Program-made: the position numbers and the translations under genes | Assembly: GCF_000261685.1 (NCBI RefSeq) | Contig: NZ_AJQE01000015.1 | Span: 1 to 39,413, forward strand | Length of the DNA stretch: 39,413 nucleotides | Source: Bradyrhizobium genomosp. I (2014) | GTDB lineage: Bacteria; Pseudomonadota; Alphaproteobacteria; Rhizobiales; Xanthobacteraceae | Direction: 5' to 3' | Part shown: one piece after another, positions 33,489 through 39,413 of the stretch | Numbering within the stretch: the stretch's first letter is position 1 | How the letters are laid out: each line of letters opens with the position of its first letter | Notes under the pieces: model-generated | What the model saw: only the letters and a program-made list of their open reading frames with translations | Database searches by the model: none | Told to the model about the DNA's origin: nothing

Positions 33489-34262
33489 TCAGCGCTCGAC
33501 AAAGGCCTTTTCGATGACGAAATGGCCGGGCTGGCTGTGGTTGCCCTCGACGAAGCCGCGTGCGGAGAACATTTCGTGGAGCTCTTCGAGCATCGCCGGG
33601 CTGCCGCACAGCATGATGCGGTCGGTCTCGACATCGAGGCCCGATTGCCCGACGTCGTCGAATAGCTGATTGGAGGCGATCAGGTCGGTAATGCGGCCGC
33701 GATTCCGGAATGGCTCGCGGGTGACGGTCGGATAGTAGACCAGCTTGTCGCGGATCAGCGGGCCGAAGAATTCGTGATTGCGCAGGCCATCGACGACGTG
33801 CTCGCCATAGGCGAGCTCGGAGACCTGGCGGCAGCCATGGGCGAGCACGATGGTCTCGTAATTCTCGTAAACATCCGGGTCCTTGATCAGGCTGGCGAAC
33901 GGCGCCAGTCCCGTTCCGGTCGAGAGCAGCAGCAGGCGCTTTCCCGGAATGAGATTGCCGGTGATCAACGTACCCGTCGCCTTGCGGCCGATCAGGATGA
34001 TGTCGCCTTCCCTGATCTTCTGGAGACGCGAGGTCAGCGGGCCGTCCTGCACCTTGATCGAGAAGAACTCGAGCGCTTCCTCGTGATTGGCGCTCGCCAT
34101 GCTGTAGGCCCGCATCAACGGCTTGCCCTCGACCTCCAGCCCGATCATCGCGAACTGGCCGTTCTGGAAGCGGAAGCCGGGATCGCGCGTCGCGGTGAAG
34201 CTGAACAGGGAGTCGGTCCAGTGGCGGACCGACAAAACCGTTTCCTTCTGAAATGCGCTCAT
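33489..34262 (-). CDS. fpr: Ferredoxin-NADP reductase
   Basis: A 257-residue FAD enzyme of the bacterial ferredoxin-NADP+ reductase type. The FAD-binding motif is RAYSMASANHEEALEFFSIK (RxYS), the NADP-binding motif is LLLLSTGTGLAPFASLIKD, and the terminal region is DRIMLCGSPAMLEELHEMF through HFVIEKAFVER. It transfers electrons between NADPH and ferredoxin in the cytoplasm. The ATG at 34262 has AAGGAGAG upstream, better than an in-frame start at 34319. It lies 102 bp upstream of the flavoprotein gene on the same strand, so it is the natural electron donor or acceptor for the AprB-like ferredoxin. It has its own copy of the shared motif (site B). Confidence 0.94.
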   Translation of the reverse strand: MSAFQKETVLSVRHWTDSLFSFTATRDPGFRFQNGQFAMIGLEVEGKPLMRAYSMASANHEEALEFFSIKVQDGPLTSRLQKIREGDIILIGRKATGTLITGNLIPGKRLLLLSTGTGLAPFASLIKDPDVYENYETIVLAHGCRQVSELAYGEHVVDGLRNHEFFGPLIRDKLVYYPTVTREPFRNRGRITDLIASNQLFDDVGQSGLDVETDRIMLCGSPAMLEELHEMFSARGFVEGNHSQPGHFVIEKAFVER

Positions 34263-34339
34263 GGTCTCTCCTTGGCCATCGATGGCGCACAAGGTTTCGG
34301 AGAGAGGAGAGTCCGGCAATTCGGAAGTGAAATTCCCGG

Positions 34340-34351
34340 TCGATTAGTTTC
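34340..34351 (-). promoter_or_regulatory. Shared cluster motif, site B (fpr)
   Basis: Minus strand GAAACTAATCGA, centred about 83 bp upstream of the fpr ATG. It is flanked by an inverted repeat GTGAAA (34328-34333) and TTTCAC (34348-34353). Confidence 0.55.
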
Positions 34352-34412
34352 ACATTTCGCCGGCGCTGATCGAAGTCGAGGCAGCCCAGGTCCGCGCCAC
34401 ACGTCCGCGACG

Positions 34413-34424
34413 GCAATTAGTTGC
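34413..34424 (+). promoter_or_regulatory. Shared cluster motif, site C (DUF971 gene)
   Basis: GCAATTAGTTGC is a palindrome apart from its central bases (arms GCAA/TTGC), centred about 54 bp upstream of the ATG of the DUF971 gene. In the direction of transcription its surroundings CGGCAATTAGTTGCTATTC align with site A, CGACAACTAATTGCTATCT. Confidence 0.6.
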
Positions 34425-34471
34425 TATTCGCGTTCGTCCACGACGGCATACAAAGACGCCGGAGGCTCGTC

Positions 34472-34777
34472 ATGACCATGACCGCATTGGTGGCACCGAC
34501 CGTGACCGACTATGAAGCCAGCGCCGACCTGGCATCGCTTCTCGTCCGCACCACGCAGGACGACGCGCTGAGCGTACCGGCCGAAAAACTCCGCCTCTCC
34601 TGCAAATGCGCCCACTGCACCCGCGCCCGCTTCGACGGCCGCTTCCCGCAAGCATTTCCCGGCATCGCCATCACCGATATCGGCGATCTCGGCTATGGGC
34701 TGAACATCTCGTTTTCGGATGGGCACAACCGGGGGATCTACCCGAAACCCTATCTGCTGAGCTTGGCTGGGCGATAA
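34472..34777 (+). CDS. DUF971 (GBBH-like N-terminal domain) protein
   Basis: A 101-residue protein consisting of one DUF971 domain, the zinc-ribbon-like N-terminal domain also found in gamma-butyrobetaine hydroxylase. The motif LRLSCKCAHCTRARFDG and the C-terminal GLNISFSDGHNRGIYPKPYL are typical. Stand-alone DUF971 proteins are often found with iron-sulfur cluster assembly or Fe-S enzymes. The start at 34472 has a perfect GGAGG 6 nt upstream; an open frame beginning at 34421 lacks one. It is transcribed divergently from fpr and shares its regulatory region, so a role in maturing the AprB-like ferredoxin is a reasonable guess. Confidence 0.9.
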   Translation: MTMTALVAPTVTDYEASADLASLLVRTTQDDALSVPAEKLRLSCKCAHCTRARFDGRFPQAFPGIAITDIGDLGYGLNISFSDGHNRGIYPKPYLLSLAGR

Positions 34778-34803
34778 GGGGCGCGAACGCTCCTCGCTGC
34801 CCC

Positions 34804-34912
34804 GCTGTCATTCCCCGCGAAAGCGGGGAATCCAGTACGCCGCGGCCCCACCGAATCCCATTGACGTCTCTGGAATACTGGGTCGCCCGGACACGCCGGC
34901 GACGACAGCGGA
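34804..34912. repeat. Palindromic intergenic repeat, family 1, copy B
   Basis: GCTGTCATTCCCCGCGAAAG then CGGGGAATCCAGTACGCCG opens the element, and GGAATACTGGGTCGCCCGGA then CACGCCGGCGACGACAGC closes it. It shares its layout with copy A (8506-8605) but differs in the middle. It lies between the DUF971 gene and the Crp-type gene. Confidence 0.8.
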
Positions 34913-34972
34913 GTGAATCTGGCACGGACATTGCTCCTCTTTAGAACGATTTGAACGTTCCGGAGGCAGACG

Positions 34973-35746
34973 ATGTTGCAGGCGGCCAATGTGGTTCGCA
35001 GAGTTGTGGCCCCGGCAGTCCGCCCTGCCGGAAGCTCCTCGCTGCTGCTCACGGAGAACCAGCAATGGATCGGCGGACCGCCGCCGCTGATGGACAAGCT
35101 TTCTCCACGCGAGCGGGAGCTGGTGCTCAAGCAGGGCCGGCGCAAGGTGCTCAACCGCGGCCAGACGCTGTTCAGCCAGGGCGGCAAGCATGACGGTATC
35201 TGGCTGATCGAAAGCGGCCGCATCCGCGTGTTCTACACGTCGCCGCTCGGGCGCGAGATCACGCTCGCCTATTGGCATGTCGGCAATTTCGTCGGTGGCC
35301 CCGAAGTGTTCGAAGGCACCGTGCATCAATGGTCCGGCGTCGCATCCAGCAATTGCAGCGTGGTGCACCTGCCCGGAAAGGAATTGCGGTCCCTTGCCGC
35401 GGAGATCCCGAACCTCGCGATCGGGCTCATTGAAGGCCTGACCTTCAAAGGCAAATGTTATTCGGCGCTGGCGCAAATGCTGGGAACGCGCTCGATCACG
35501 CAGCGCCTCGCGCATCTCTTGCTGCATCTCGTCGAGCTCTATGGCGTCGAGGATGCCGACGGAACCGTGATCGCCGCAGCCTTCACCCACGCCGACATCG
35601 CCCACATGGTCGGCGCCACCAGGCAATGGGTCACGATCAGTCTGAAGCGGATGCAGGAGAAGGGAATCGTGCTGACCAAACGGTCGCAGATCGTGGTCTG
35701 CCGGACCGACGTGCTGGAAGAGATGCGCGGTCACGCGTCTGACTAG
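34973..35746 (+). CDS. Crp/Fnr-family transcriptional regulator
   Basis: A 257-residue regulator with an N-terminal extension of about 40 residues, a cyclic-nucleotide-binding-type beta roll (LNRGQTLFSQGGKHDGIWLI, ESGRIRVFYTSPLGREITLA), a dimerisation helix and a C-terminal helix-turn-helix (FTHADIAHMVGATRQWVTIS followed by LKRMQEKGIV). There is no N-terminal cysteine cluster, so it is not an FNR-type oxygen sensor. In the recognition helix the usual R-E pair (CRP) or E-xx-SR (FNR) is replaced by TRQWVT, which predicts altered DNA specificity. CGGAGG lies 6 nt before the ATG. Its position between the two halves of the redox module makes it the likely regulator of the shared AACTAATYG sites; this is inference. 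Confidence 0.92.
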   Translation: MLQAANVVRRVVAPAVRPAGSSSLLLTENQQWIGGPPPLMDKLSPRERELVLKQGRRKVLNRGQTLFSQGGKHDGIWLIESGRIRVFYTSPLGREITLAYWHVGNFVGGPEVFEGTVHQWSGVASSNCSVVHLPGKELRSLAAEIPNLAIGLIEGLTFKGKCYSALAQMLGTRSITQRLAHLLLHLVELYGVEDADGTVIAAAFTHADIAHMVGATRQWVTISLKRMQEKGIVLTKRSQIVVCRTDVLEEMRGHASD

Positions 35747-35790
35747 CCGAATTGGCGACCAAGGCCGGTGCACAGGCAAGCGGCTTTATA

Positions 35791-35804
35791 GTGCAGGACT
35801 GCAC
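35791..35804. promoter_or_regulatory. Perfect 14-bp palindrome upstream of the NitT-type ABC operon
   Basis: GTGCAGGACTGCAC has 6-bp arms around GA, 124-137 bp before the start of the binding-protein gene and 45 bp after the Crp-type gene stop. The short spacer fits a dimeric protein site better than an RNA hairpin. No second copy was noticed in the window. Confidence 0.4.
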
Positions 35805-35830
35805 AAGGAGTATGCAATCAGCTTTTCCCG

Positions 35831-35842
35831 GCAACTAATCGA
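35831..35842 (+). promoter_or_regulatory. Shared cluster motif, site D (ABC transporter operon)
   Basis: GCAACTAATCGA, within CCCGGCAACTAATCGACTGC, centred about 92 bp upstream of the binding-protein ATG. It shares AACTAATCGA with site B, and the preceding CCCGG with site A. Confidence 0.6.
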
Positions 35843-35927
35843 CTGCGACAGCCACTCCGGATTTGCCCTGCCCACGCCCTCACCCAATCATGGCAACCAC
35901 AGCACATCCAACCGAATGAGGATGAGA

Positions 35928-37349
35928 ATGGTCCGCCATCTTCCCACGCTCTCGATCGCGATGTCCGTGACATCGCTGGCGCTACTCGTCACGCAGCCGG
36001 CCTCGGCGGAAACCGTCACGCTCGGCATCGGAACGCAGGACACCACGACCAACACGGTGACCGCCGGCGTCGTCATCCGCCAGTTGCATCTTCTTGAAAA
36101 ATATCTGCCAAAAGACGGCAAATACGCCAACATCAAGTTCGAGCTGGAGTGGCAGAATTTCACGTCCGGCCCACCCGTCACCAACGCGATGATGGCGAAC
36201 AAGCTGCAGATCGGCATGATGGGCGACTATCCGCTGATCGTGAACGGCTTCACGTTCGAGAGCAATCCGGAGAGCAAGAGCCGCCTCGTCGGCGTGGCTG
36301 CTTACAGCCTCGAAGGTTCCGGCAACGGCATCGTCGTTCACAAGGATTCGCCCTATTACGAACTCGCCGATCTGAAAGGCAAGCTCGTCAGCGTGCCGTT
36401 CGGCTCCGCGGCGCACGGCATGGTGCTGAAGGCGATGCAGGATCGCGGCTACGCGTCCGACTTCTTCCAGCTCGTCAGCCAGAGCCCCGAGGTCGGCTCG
36501 ACCAATCTTCAGGAGAAGAAGATCGACGCGCACGCCGACTTCGTTCCGTTCGCCGAGCTGCTGCCCTTCCGCGGCTTCGCGCGAAAGATCTTCGACGGCG
36601 TCGAGACCAATCTGCCAACGTGGCACGGCGTCGTCGTGAGAACCGACTTTGCGGAGAAATATCCCGAGGTTGTCGTCGCCTACTTCAAGGCGCTGATCGC
36701 CGCCAATCAGTGGCTGCGCGACGATCCCAAGCTCGCGGCCGAGAAGATCCAGGAATGGACAGGCATCAACAAGGAAGTCGTCTACATCTTCCTCGGCCCC
36801 GGCGGCAACATGACCACCGATCCCACCATCAAGCCGGCGCTGATCGATGCCGCCGCGACCGACGTCAAGGTGCTGCAGAATCTCGGTCGCATGAAAGAAT
36901 TCGATCCGAAGAAATGGGTCGACGACAGCTACGTCCGCAAAGCCTATGCCGAGATGAAGCTCGATTATGACGCGCAGCTTGCAAGCAGGAAGAACTACGA
37001 GATTTCCGGCGAAGATTCCTTCTGCAAGAAGCCGATCGCCGATCCGCGCAAGGCCGGCGAGGTCTGGGTGGATGATGGCGGTATCATGGCCTTCTCGTCA
37101 GCCAGTTGCACACTCGGCGCCTATGCCGACTTCAAGGCCAAGGGCAAGAAGATCAACGTCGCCTACGTCTTCGACACCACGCGCGGCATCAAGCTGTTCG
37201 CCGACCAGGCGTTCTTTGCGGTCGGCAATGGCGAGGTCGCCCCGTTCCTGCTCAAGAAGGACGCTCAGGCCTATGCCGCCCGGATCAGCGGCAGAGTGCT
37301 CGGCTTCGACGACGCCGTGAAAGCGGCGGTCGGCGGAGGCAAAACGTGA
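35928..37349 (+). CDS. NitT/TauT-family ABC substrate-binding protein with C-terminal NosL-like domain
   Basis: A 473-residue periplasmic protein from the ATG at 35928, which has GAGGA 5 nt upstream; in-frame ATGs at 35916 and 35922 lack a site. The signal peptide ends near QPASA. Residues about 30-330 form an NMT1/SsuA-type binding domain (NFTSGPPVTNAMMANKLQIG, MMGDYPLIVNG, PTWHGVVVRTDFAEKYPEVV). NitT/TauT receptors are usually near 320-350 residues; here about 110 extra residues follow. That tail (FCKKPIADPRKAGEVWVDDG, then FSSASC, and finally ISGRVLGFDD) has the layout of NosL-type metal-binding proteins, with Cys366 and Cys394 as possible ligands. The ligand is unknown. It is translated with the permease through a GTGA overlap. 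Confidence 0.88.
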   Translation: MVRHLPTLSIAMSVTSLALLVTQPASAETVTLGIGTQDTTTNTVTAGVVIRQLHLLEKYLPKDGKYANIKFELEWQNFTSGPPVTNAMMANKLQIGMMGDYPLIVNGFTFESNPESKSRLVGVAAYSLEGSGNGIVVHKDSPYYELADLKGKLVSVPFGSAAHGMVLKAMQDRGYASDFFQLVSQSPEVGSTNLQEKKIDAHADFVPFAELLPFRGFARKIFDGVETNLPTWHGVVVRTDFAEKYPEVVVAYFKALIAANQWLRDDPKLAAEKIQEWTGINKEVVYIFLGPGGNMTTDPTIKPALIDAAATDVKVLQNLGRMKEFDPKKWVDDSYVRKAYAEMKLDYDAQLASRKNYEISGEDSFCKKPIADPRKAGEVWVDDGGIMAFSSASCTLGAYADFKAKGKKINVAYVFDTTRGIKLFADQAFFAVGNGEVAPFLLKKDAQAYAARISGRVLGFDDAVKAAVGGGKT

Positions 37350-38254
37350 GCAGCCCCGCCCTCCTCAGACACGCCGAGGACAGCATGCCGGCAACAGCCA
37401 TTGCGGAGGCGGGCCCCGCGCCCGCCGTCACACCACCCGCAACACGACCCTCCTTCGGTACGCTGGCGCTGCGCTGGTACCGGCTCAACCAGGGCCGGCT
37501 TCGCGCAACCGCGATCGGCATCATCTCGCTGCTGGCCTTCCTGCTGGTGTGGCACCTGCTCACGACCTATCGCGTCGTGTTCTTCGTCCGCTTCACCAAC
37601 GTGCCCTCGCCGCTCGCGGTCTATGCGAGCTTCACCAAGGCGATCCACGACCCGAAATTCCTGTTGCACATCGCCTTGAGCTGCCGGCGTATCTTCATCG
37701 GCTTCTCGCTGGCGGCCATCGTCGGCGTGCCGCTCGGCCTCATCATGGGTCGGTTCAAGCTGGTGCACGAGATCATCTTCCCCGTGGCCGAAGTGCTACG
37801 GCCGATCCCGGCGATCGCCTGGGTACCGATGGCGATCATGCTGTGGCCGACCAACGAGCAGAGCATCGTCTTCATCACCTTCCTCGGTTCGTTCTTCCCG
37901 ATCCTGGTCAACACGCTCCACGGCATGTCGCTGGTCGACCCCGTGCTGGTCCGCGCCGCGCAATGTCTCGGCGCCCGCGAGCGGTCGATCTTCCGCGAGG
38001 TGTATTTTCCTGCCTCGCTGCCGCACATCTTCACCGGCCTCACCGTCGGCATGGGCGTCGCCTGGGTGTCGCTGATCGCCGCCGAGATGATCTCAGGCCA
38101 ATACGGCATCGGCTATTTCACCTGGGAAGCTTATTCGCTGGTCCAGTATGCCGACATCGCGCTCGGCATGATCGCGATCGGCGTGCTCGGGCTCGGCTCG
38201 AGCCTGCTGATCCGGGGCGCAGGACAGTTGGTGATGCCGTGGAGGTCGACGTGA
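37346..38254 (+). CDS. NitT/TauT-family ABC transporter permease
   Basis: A 302-residue inner-membrane permease of the SsuC/TauC/NrtB group, with about six hydrophobic segments. An EAA-type loop (VRAAQCLGARERSIFREVYF followed by PASLPHIFTG) would contact the ATPase. The GTG at 37346 overlaps the binding-protein stop and has GGAGG 7 nt upstream; an ATG at 37385 with GAGGA is an alternative that would remove 13 residues. The N terminus before the first helix is unusually long and proline/alanine-rich (AGPAPAVTPPATRP). Confidence 0.92.
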   Translation: MSSPALLRHAEDSMPATAIAEAGPAPAVTPPATRPSFGTLALRWYRLNQGRLRATAIGIISLLAFLLVWHLLTTYRVVFFVRFTNVPSPLAVYASFTKAIHDPKFLLHIALSCRRIFIGFSLAAIVGVPLGLIMGRFKLVHEIIFPVAEVLRPIPAIAWVPMAIMLWPTNEQSIVFITFLGSFFPILVNTLHGMSLVDPVLVRAAQCLGARERSIFREVYFPASLPHIFTGLTVGMGVAWVSLIAAEMISGQYGIGYFTWEAYSLVQYADIALGMIAIGVLGLGSSLLIRGAGQLVMPWRST

Positions 38255-39120
38255 GCGAGATGGTTGCGAGTCCGAAGGGACATATCGAGGTCAAGAACTT
38301 CTCCCTCGCCTATGAGACGATCGAGGGAGCGGTGCAGGCCGTGACCGACACGCAGATCCATGTGAAGCCCGGCGAGTTCGTCTCGATCGTCGGTCCCTCC
38401 GGCTGCGGAAAGTCGACGCTGCTCAACGCAGTCGCCGGCTTTCTCAAGCCGACCACCGGCATCGTCACCGTCGATGGCGAGCGCGTCAACGGTCCCAGCG
38501 CCGAACGCGGCATGGTGTTCCAGCAATATTCGCTGTTCCCCTGGAAGACGGTGCGGGAGAACGTCGAGTTCGGCCTGAAGATGCGCGGCATGCCACGCTC
38601 GCAGCGCGAACGCGCCGCGCGCACGCTGCTGGGGCTCGCGGGGCTGGAGGCGTTCGAGAAACACTATCCGGAAAAGCTGTCCGGCGGCATGAAGCAGCGC
38701 GTCGGCATCGTCCGCGCGCTCGCTACGGGACCGAAGGTCCTGCTGCTGGACGAACCGTTCGGCGCGCTCGACGCGCAGACGCGCGTCATCATGCAGCAGA
38801 TCCTCACCAACATGTGGCAGCGGCTGAAGATCTCGGTGCTGTTCGTCACCCACGATATCGACGAGGCGATCTTCCTGTCCGACCGCGTCTACTGCATGAC
38901 CGCGCGGCCCGGCTCGATCAAGGCGGAGATTCCGATTCCGCTGGAGCGGCCGCGGCAGCAATCCATGATGATGTCGTCGGAGTTTCTGGCGCTACGCCGC
39001 GGGCTGATGTCGCTGATACGCGAGGAAAGCCTGAAGGCGATGGGCGGCGAGATCAACGACATGGGCATGCAGGGGCTCAACATCGAGCTGCATGGGCATT
39101 CGCTCGCGGATGTGATCTAG
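38251..39120 (+). CDS. NitT/TauT-family ABC transporter ATP-binding protein
   Basis: A 289-residue ATPase of the SsuB/TauB/NrtD group. Walker A is GPSGCGKST, the Q-loop is VFQQYSLFPWKTV, the signature is LSGGMKQR, Walker B is VLLLDEPFGALD and the H-loop is FVTHDIDEAIFLSD. It begins with GTG at 38251, overlapping the permease stop as GTGA with GGAGG 5 nt upstream; an ATG at 38260 is possible. The C-terminal extension of about 40 residues (EESLKAMGGEINDMGMQGLN) is somewhat longer than usual. It completes the importer. Annotation as nitrate, sulfonate or taurine specific is not justified by sequence. Confidence 0.94.
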   Translation: MSEMVASPKGHIEVKNFSLAYETIEGAVQAVTDTQIHVKPGEFVSIVGPSGCGKSTLLNAVAGFLKPTTGIVTVDGERVNGPSAERGMVFQQYSLFPWKTVRENVEFGLKMRGMPRSQRERAARTLLGLAGLEAFEKHYPEKLSGGMKQRVGIVRALATGPKVLLLDEPFGALDAQTRVIMQQILTNMWQRLKISVLFVTHDIDEAIFLSDRVYCMTARPGSIKAEIPIPLERPRQQSMMMSSEFLALRRGLMSLIREESLKAMGGEINDMGMQGLNIELHGHSLADVI

Positions 39121-39144
39121 GATCTCGCGACGCGTGCTCGCTCT

Positions 39145-39325
39145 TCTTCCCTTCTCCCCTTCTCTCCTTGCGGGAGAAGGTGGCGCGAAGCGCCGGATGA
39201 GGGGTACGTTTCCGCAAGCTCACTGCAACAGATTCACGCGCGGATAGAGACCCCTCACCCGTCTCGCCGCTAACGCGGCGAGCCCCCCTCTCCCCTTGTG
39301 AAGCCCGCAAGGAGAGAGGGGGCAC
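39145..39325. repeat. Composite palindromic intergenic repeat downstream of the ABC operon
   Basis: The left part TCTCCTTGCGGGAGAAGG then TGGCGCGAAGCGCCGGATGA GGGGT and the right part ACCCCTCACCCGTCTCGCCG then CTAACGCGGCGAG and CCCCCTCTCCCC are made of nested hairpins, closed by GGAGAGAGGGGG. It is a dispersed rhizobial repeat type and may also end transcription of the ABC operon. Confidence 0.75.
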
Positions 39326-39341
39326 CGTCCTTGTGGCACGT

Positions 39342-39413
39342 TCACTTGAACCAGTGCACCAGCGCGAGGCTGATGCCGAGCAGCAGCAGCAGCGACAGCG
39401 TGACGGCTGGCGG
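39342..39413 (-). CDS. C-terminal end of a membrane protein, partial
   Basis: The last 23 codons and TGA stop of a minus-strand gene that begins outside the window. The peptide PPAVTLSLLLLLGISLALVH then WFK is one hydrophobic helix followed by a short cytoplasmic-type tail, as at the end of many ABC permeases. The frame is consistent to the window edge. Too little is present to name a family. Confidence 0.55.
   Translation of the reverse strand, partial: PPAVTLSLLLLLGISLALVHWFK

Noticed and set aside
34944..34960. GAACG-N7-CGTTC inverted repeat just before the Crp-type gene
   Set aside because: Arms of 5 bp are short enough to arise by chance and there is no second copy; not claimed as an operator.
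37000..37340. Link of the NosL-like tail to nitrous oxide reductase
   Set aside because: No nosZ, nosR, nosD, nosF or nosY gene is in the window; the nor genes are 20 kb away and separated by sugar genes.
35928..39120. Naming the importer NrtABC, SsuABC or TauABC
   Set aside because: The NitT/TauT family covers many ligands, the binding protein has an extra domain, and no nitrate, sulfonate or taurine enzyme is encoded nearby.

Overview
The window reads as a chromosomal segment of a GC-rich alphaproteobacterium, most likely Bradyrhizobium or a close relative. The evidence is the codon bias, the norEFCBQD gene order, TTG-N8-CAA (FixK2/NnrR-type) boxes, an smo-type polyol operon, ChvE-Ggu and Ytf-type sugar transporters, and several families of palindromic intergenic repeats that I recognise as typical of that genus. 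This assignment is inference; there is no rRNA or tRNA gene to anchor it. I see no insertion sequence, phage gene, CRISPR array or frameshifted gene.

Layout. (1) 1-778: 3' part of a LysR regulator, convergent with the next block. (2) 10282-786, all minus strand: a polyol operon in the order HAD phosphatase, SorC-type regulator, polyol ABC transporter smoE-F-G-K, SDR polyol dehydrogenase, D-ribulokinase, PfkB fructokinase. Two matching paired operators sit upstream of the HAD gene and of smoE. (3) 15925-10355, minus strand: nitric oxide reductase genes norE-F-C-B-Q-D, with three TTG-N8-CAA boxes, a perfect 13-bp hairpin between norB and norQ, and a divergent 51-codon hydrophobic ORF. (4) 28561-16296, minus strand: a 12-kb aldose block in which one CUT2 transporter (ytfQ-R-T-yjfF), a GntR regulator, a galactose/arabinose 1-dehydrogenase, aldose 1-epimerase and an SMP-30 lactonase are followed by a second CUT2 transporter (chvE-gguA-gguB). 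A XylX/GguC-type dehydratase lies just upstream at 30289-29117. (5) 30402-39120: an uncharacterised redox and uptake module. Minus strand: ferredoxin-NADP reductase, AprA-like flavoprotein, AprB-like two-cluster ferredoxin, HEAT-repeat protein. Plus strand: DUF971 protein, Crp/Fnr-type regulator, and a NitT/TauT ABC transporter whose binding protein carries a C-terminal NosL-like domain. (6) 39121-39413: a palindromic repeat and the last 23 codons of a minus-strand membrane protein.

How the genes work together. Block 2 imports a sugar alcohol, oxidises it and phosphorylates the ketose. The TCSLV motif in the FGGY kinase points to D-ribulose, hence ribitol or D-arabitol as likely substrates. 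Block 3 makes and activates cytochrome-c-dependent NO reductase. Block 4 imports aldoses and oxidises them through aldose, lactone and aldonate; the aldonate dehydratase and the final aldehyde dehydrogenase are not in the window.

Block 5 is the best candidate for something undescribed. Each of its four structural transcription units carries one copy of a shared motif (core AACTAATYG or its near-palindromic form) within 100 bp of the start codon. The flavoprotein and ferredoxin resemble APS reductase, but no sulfurylase or Qmo genes accompany them. A second recurring theme is that in all three sugar ABC operons a strong stem-loop directly follows the binding-protein gene.
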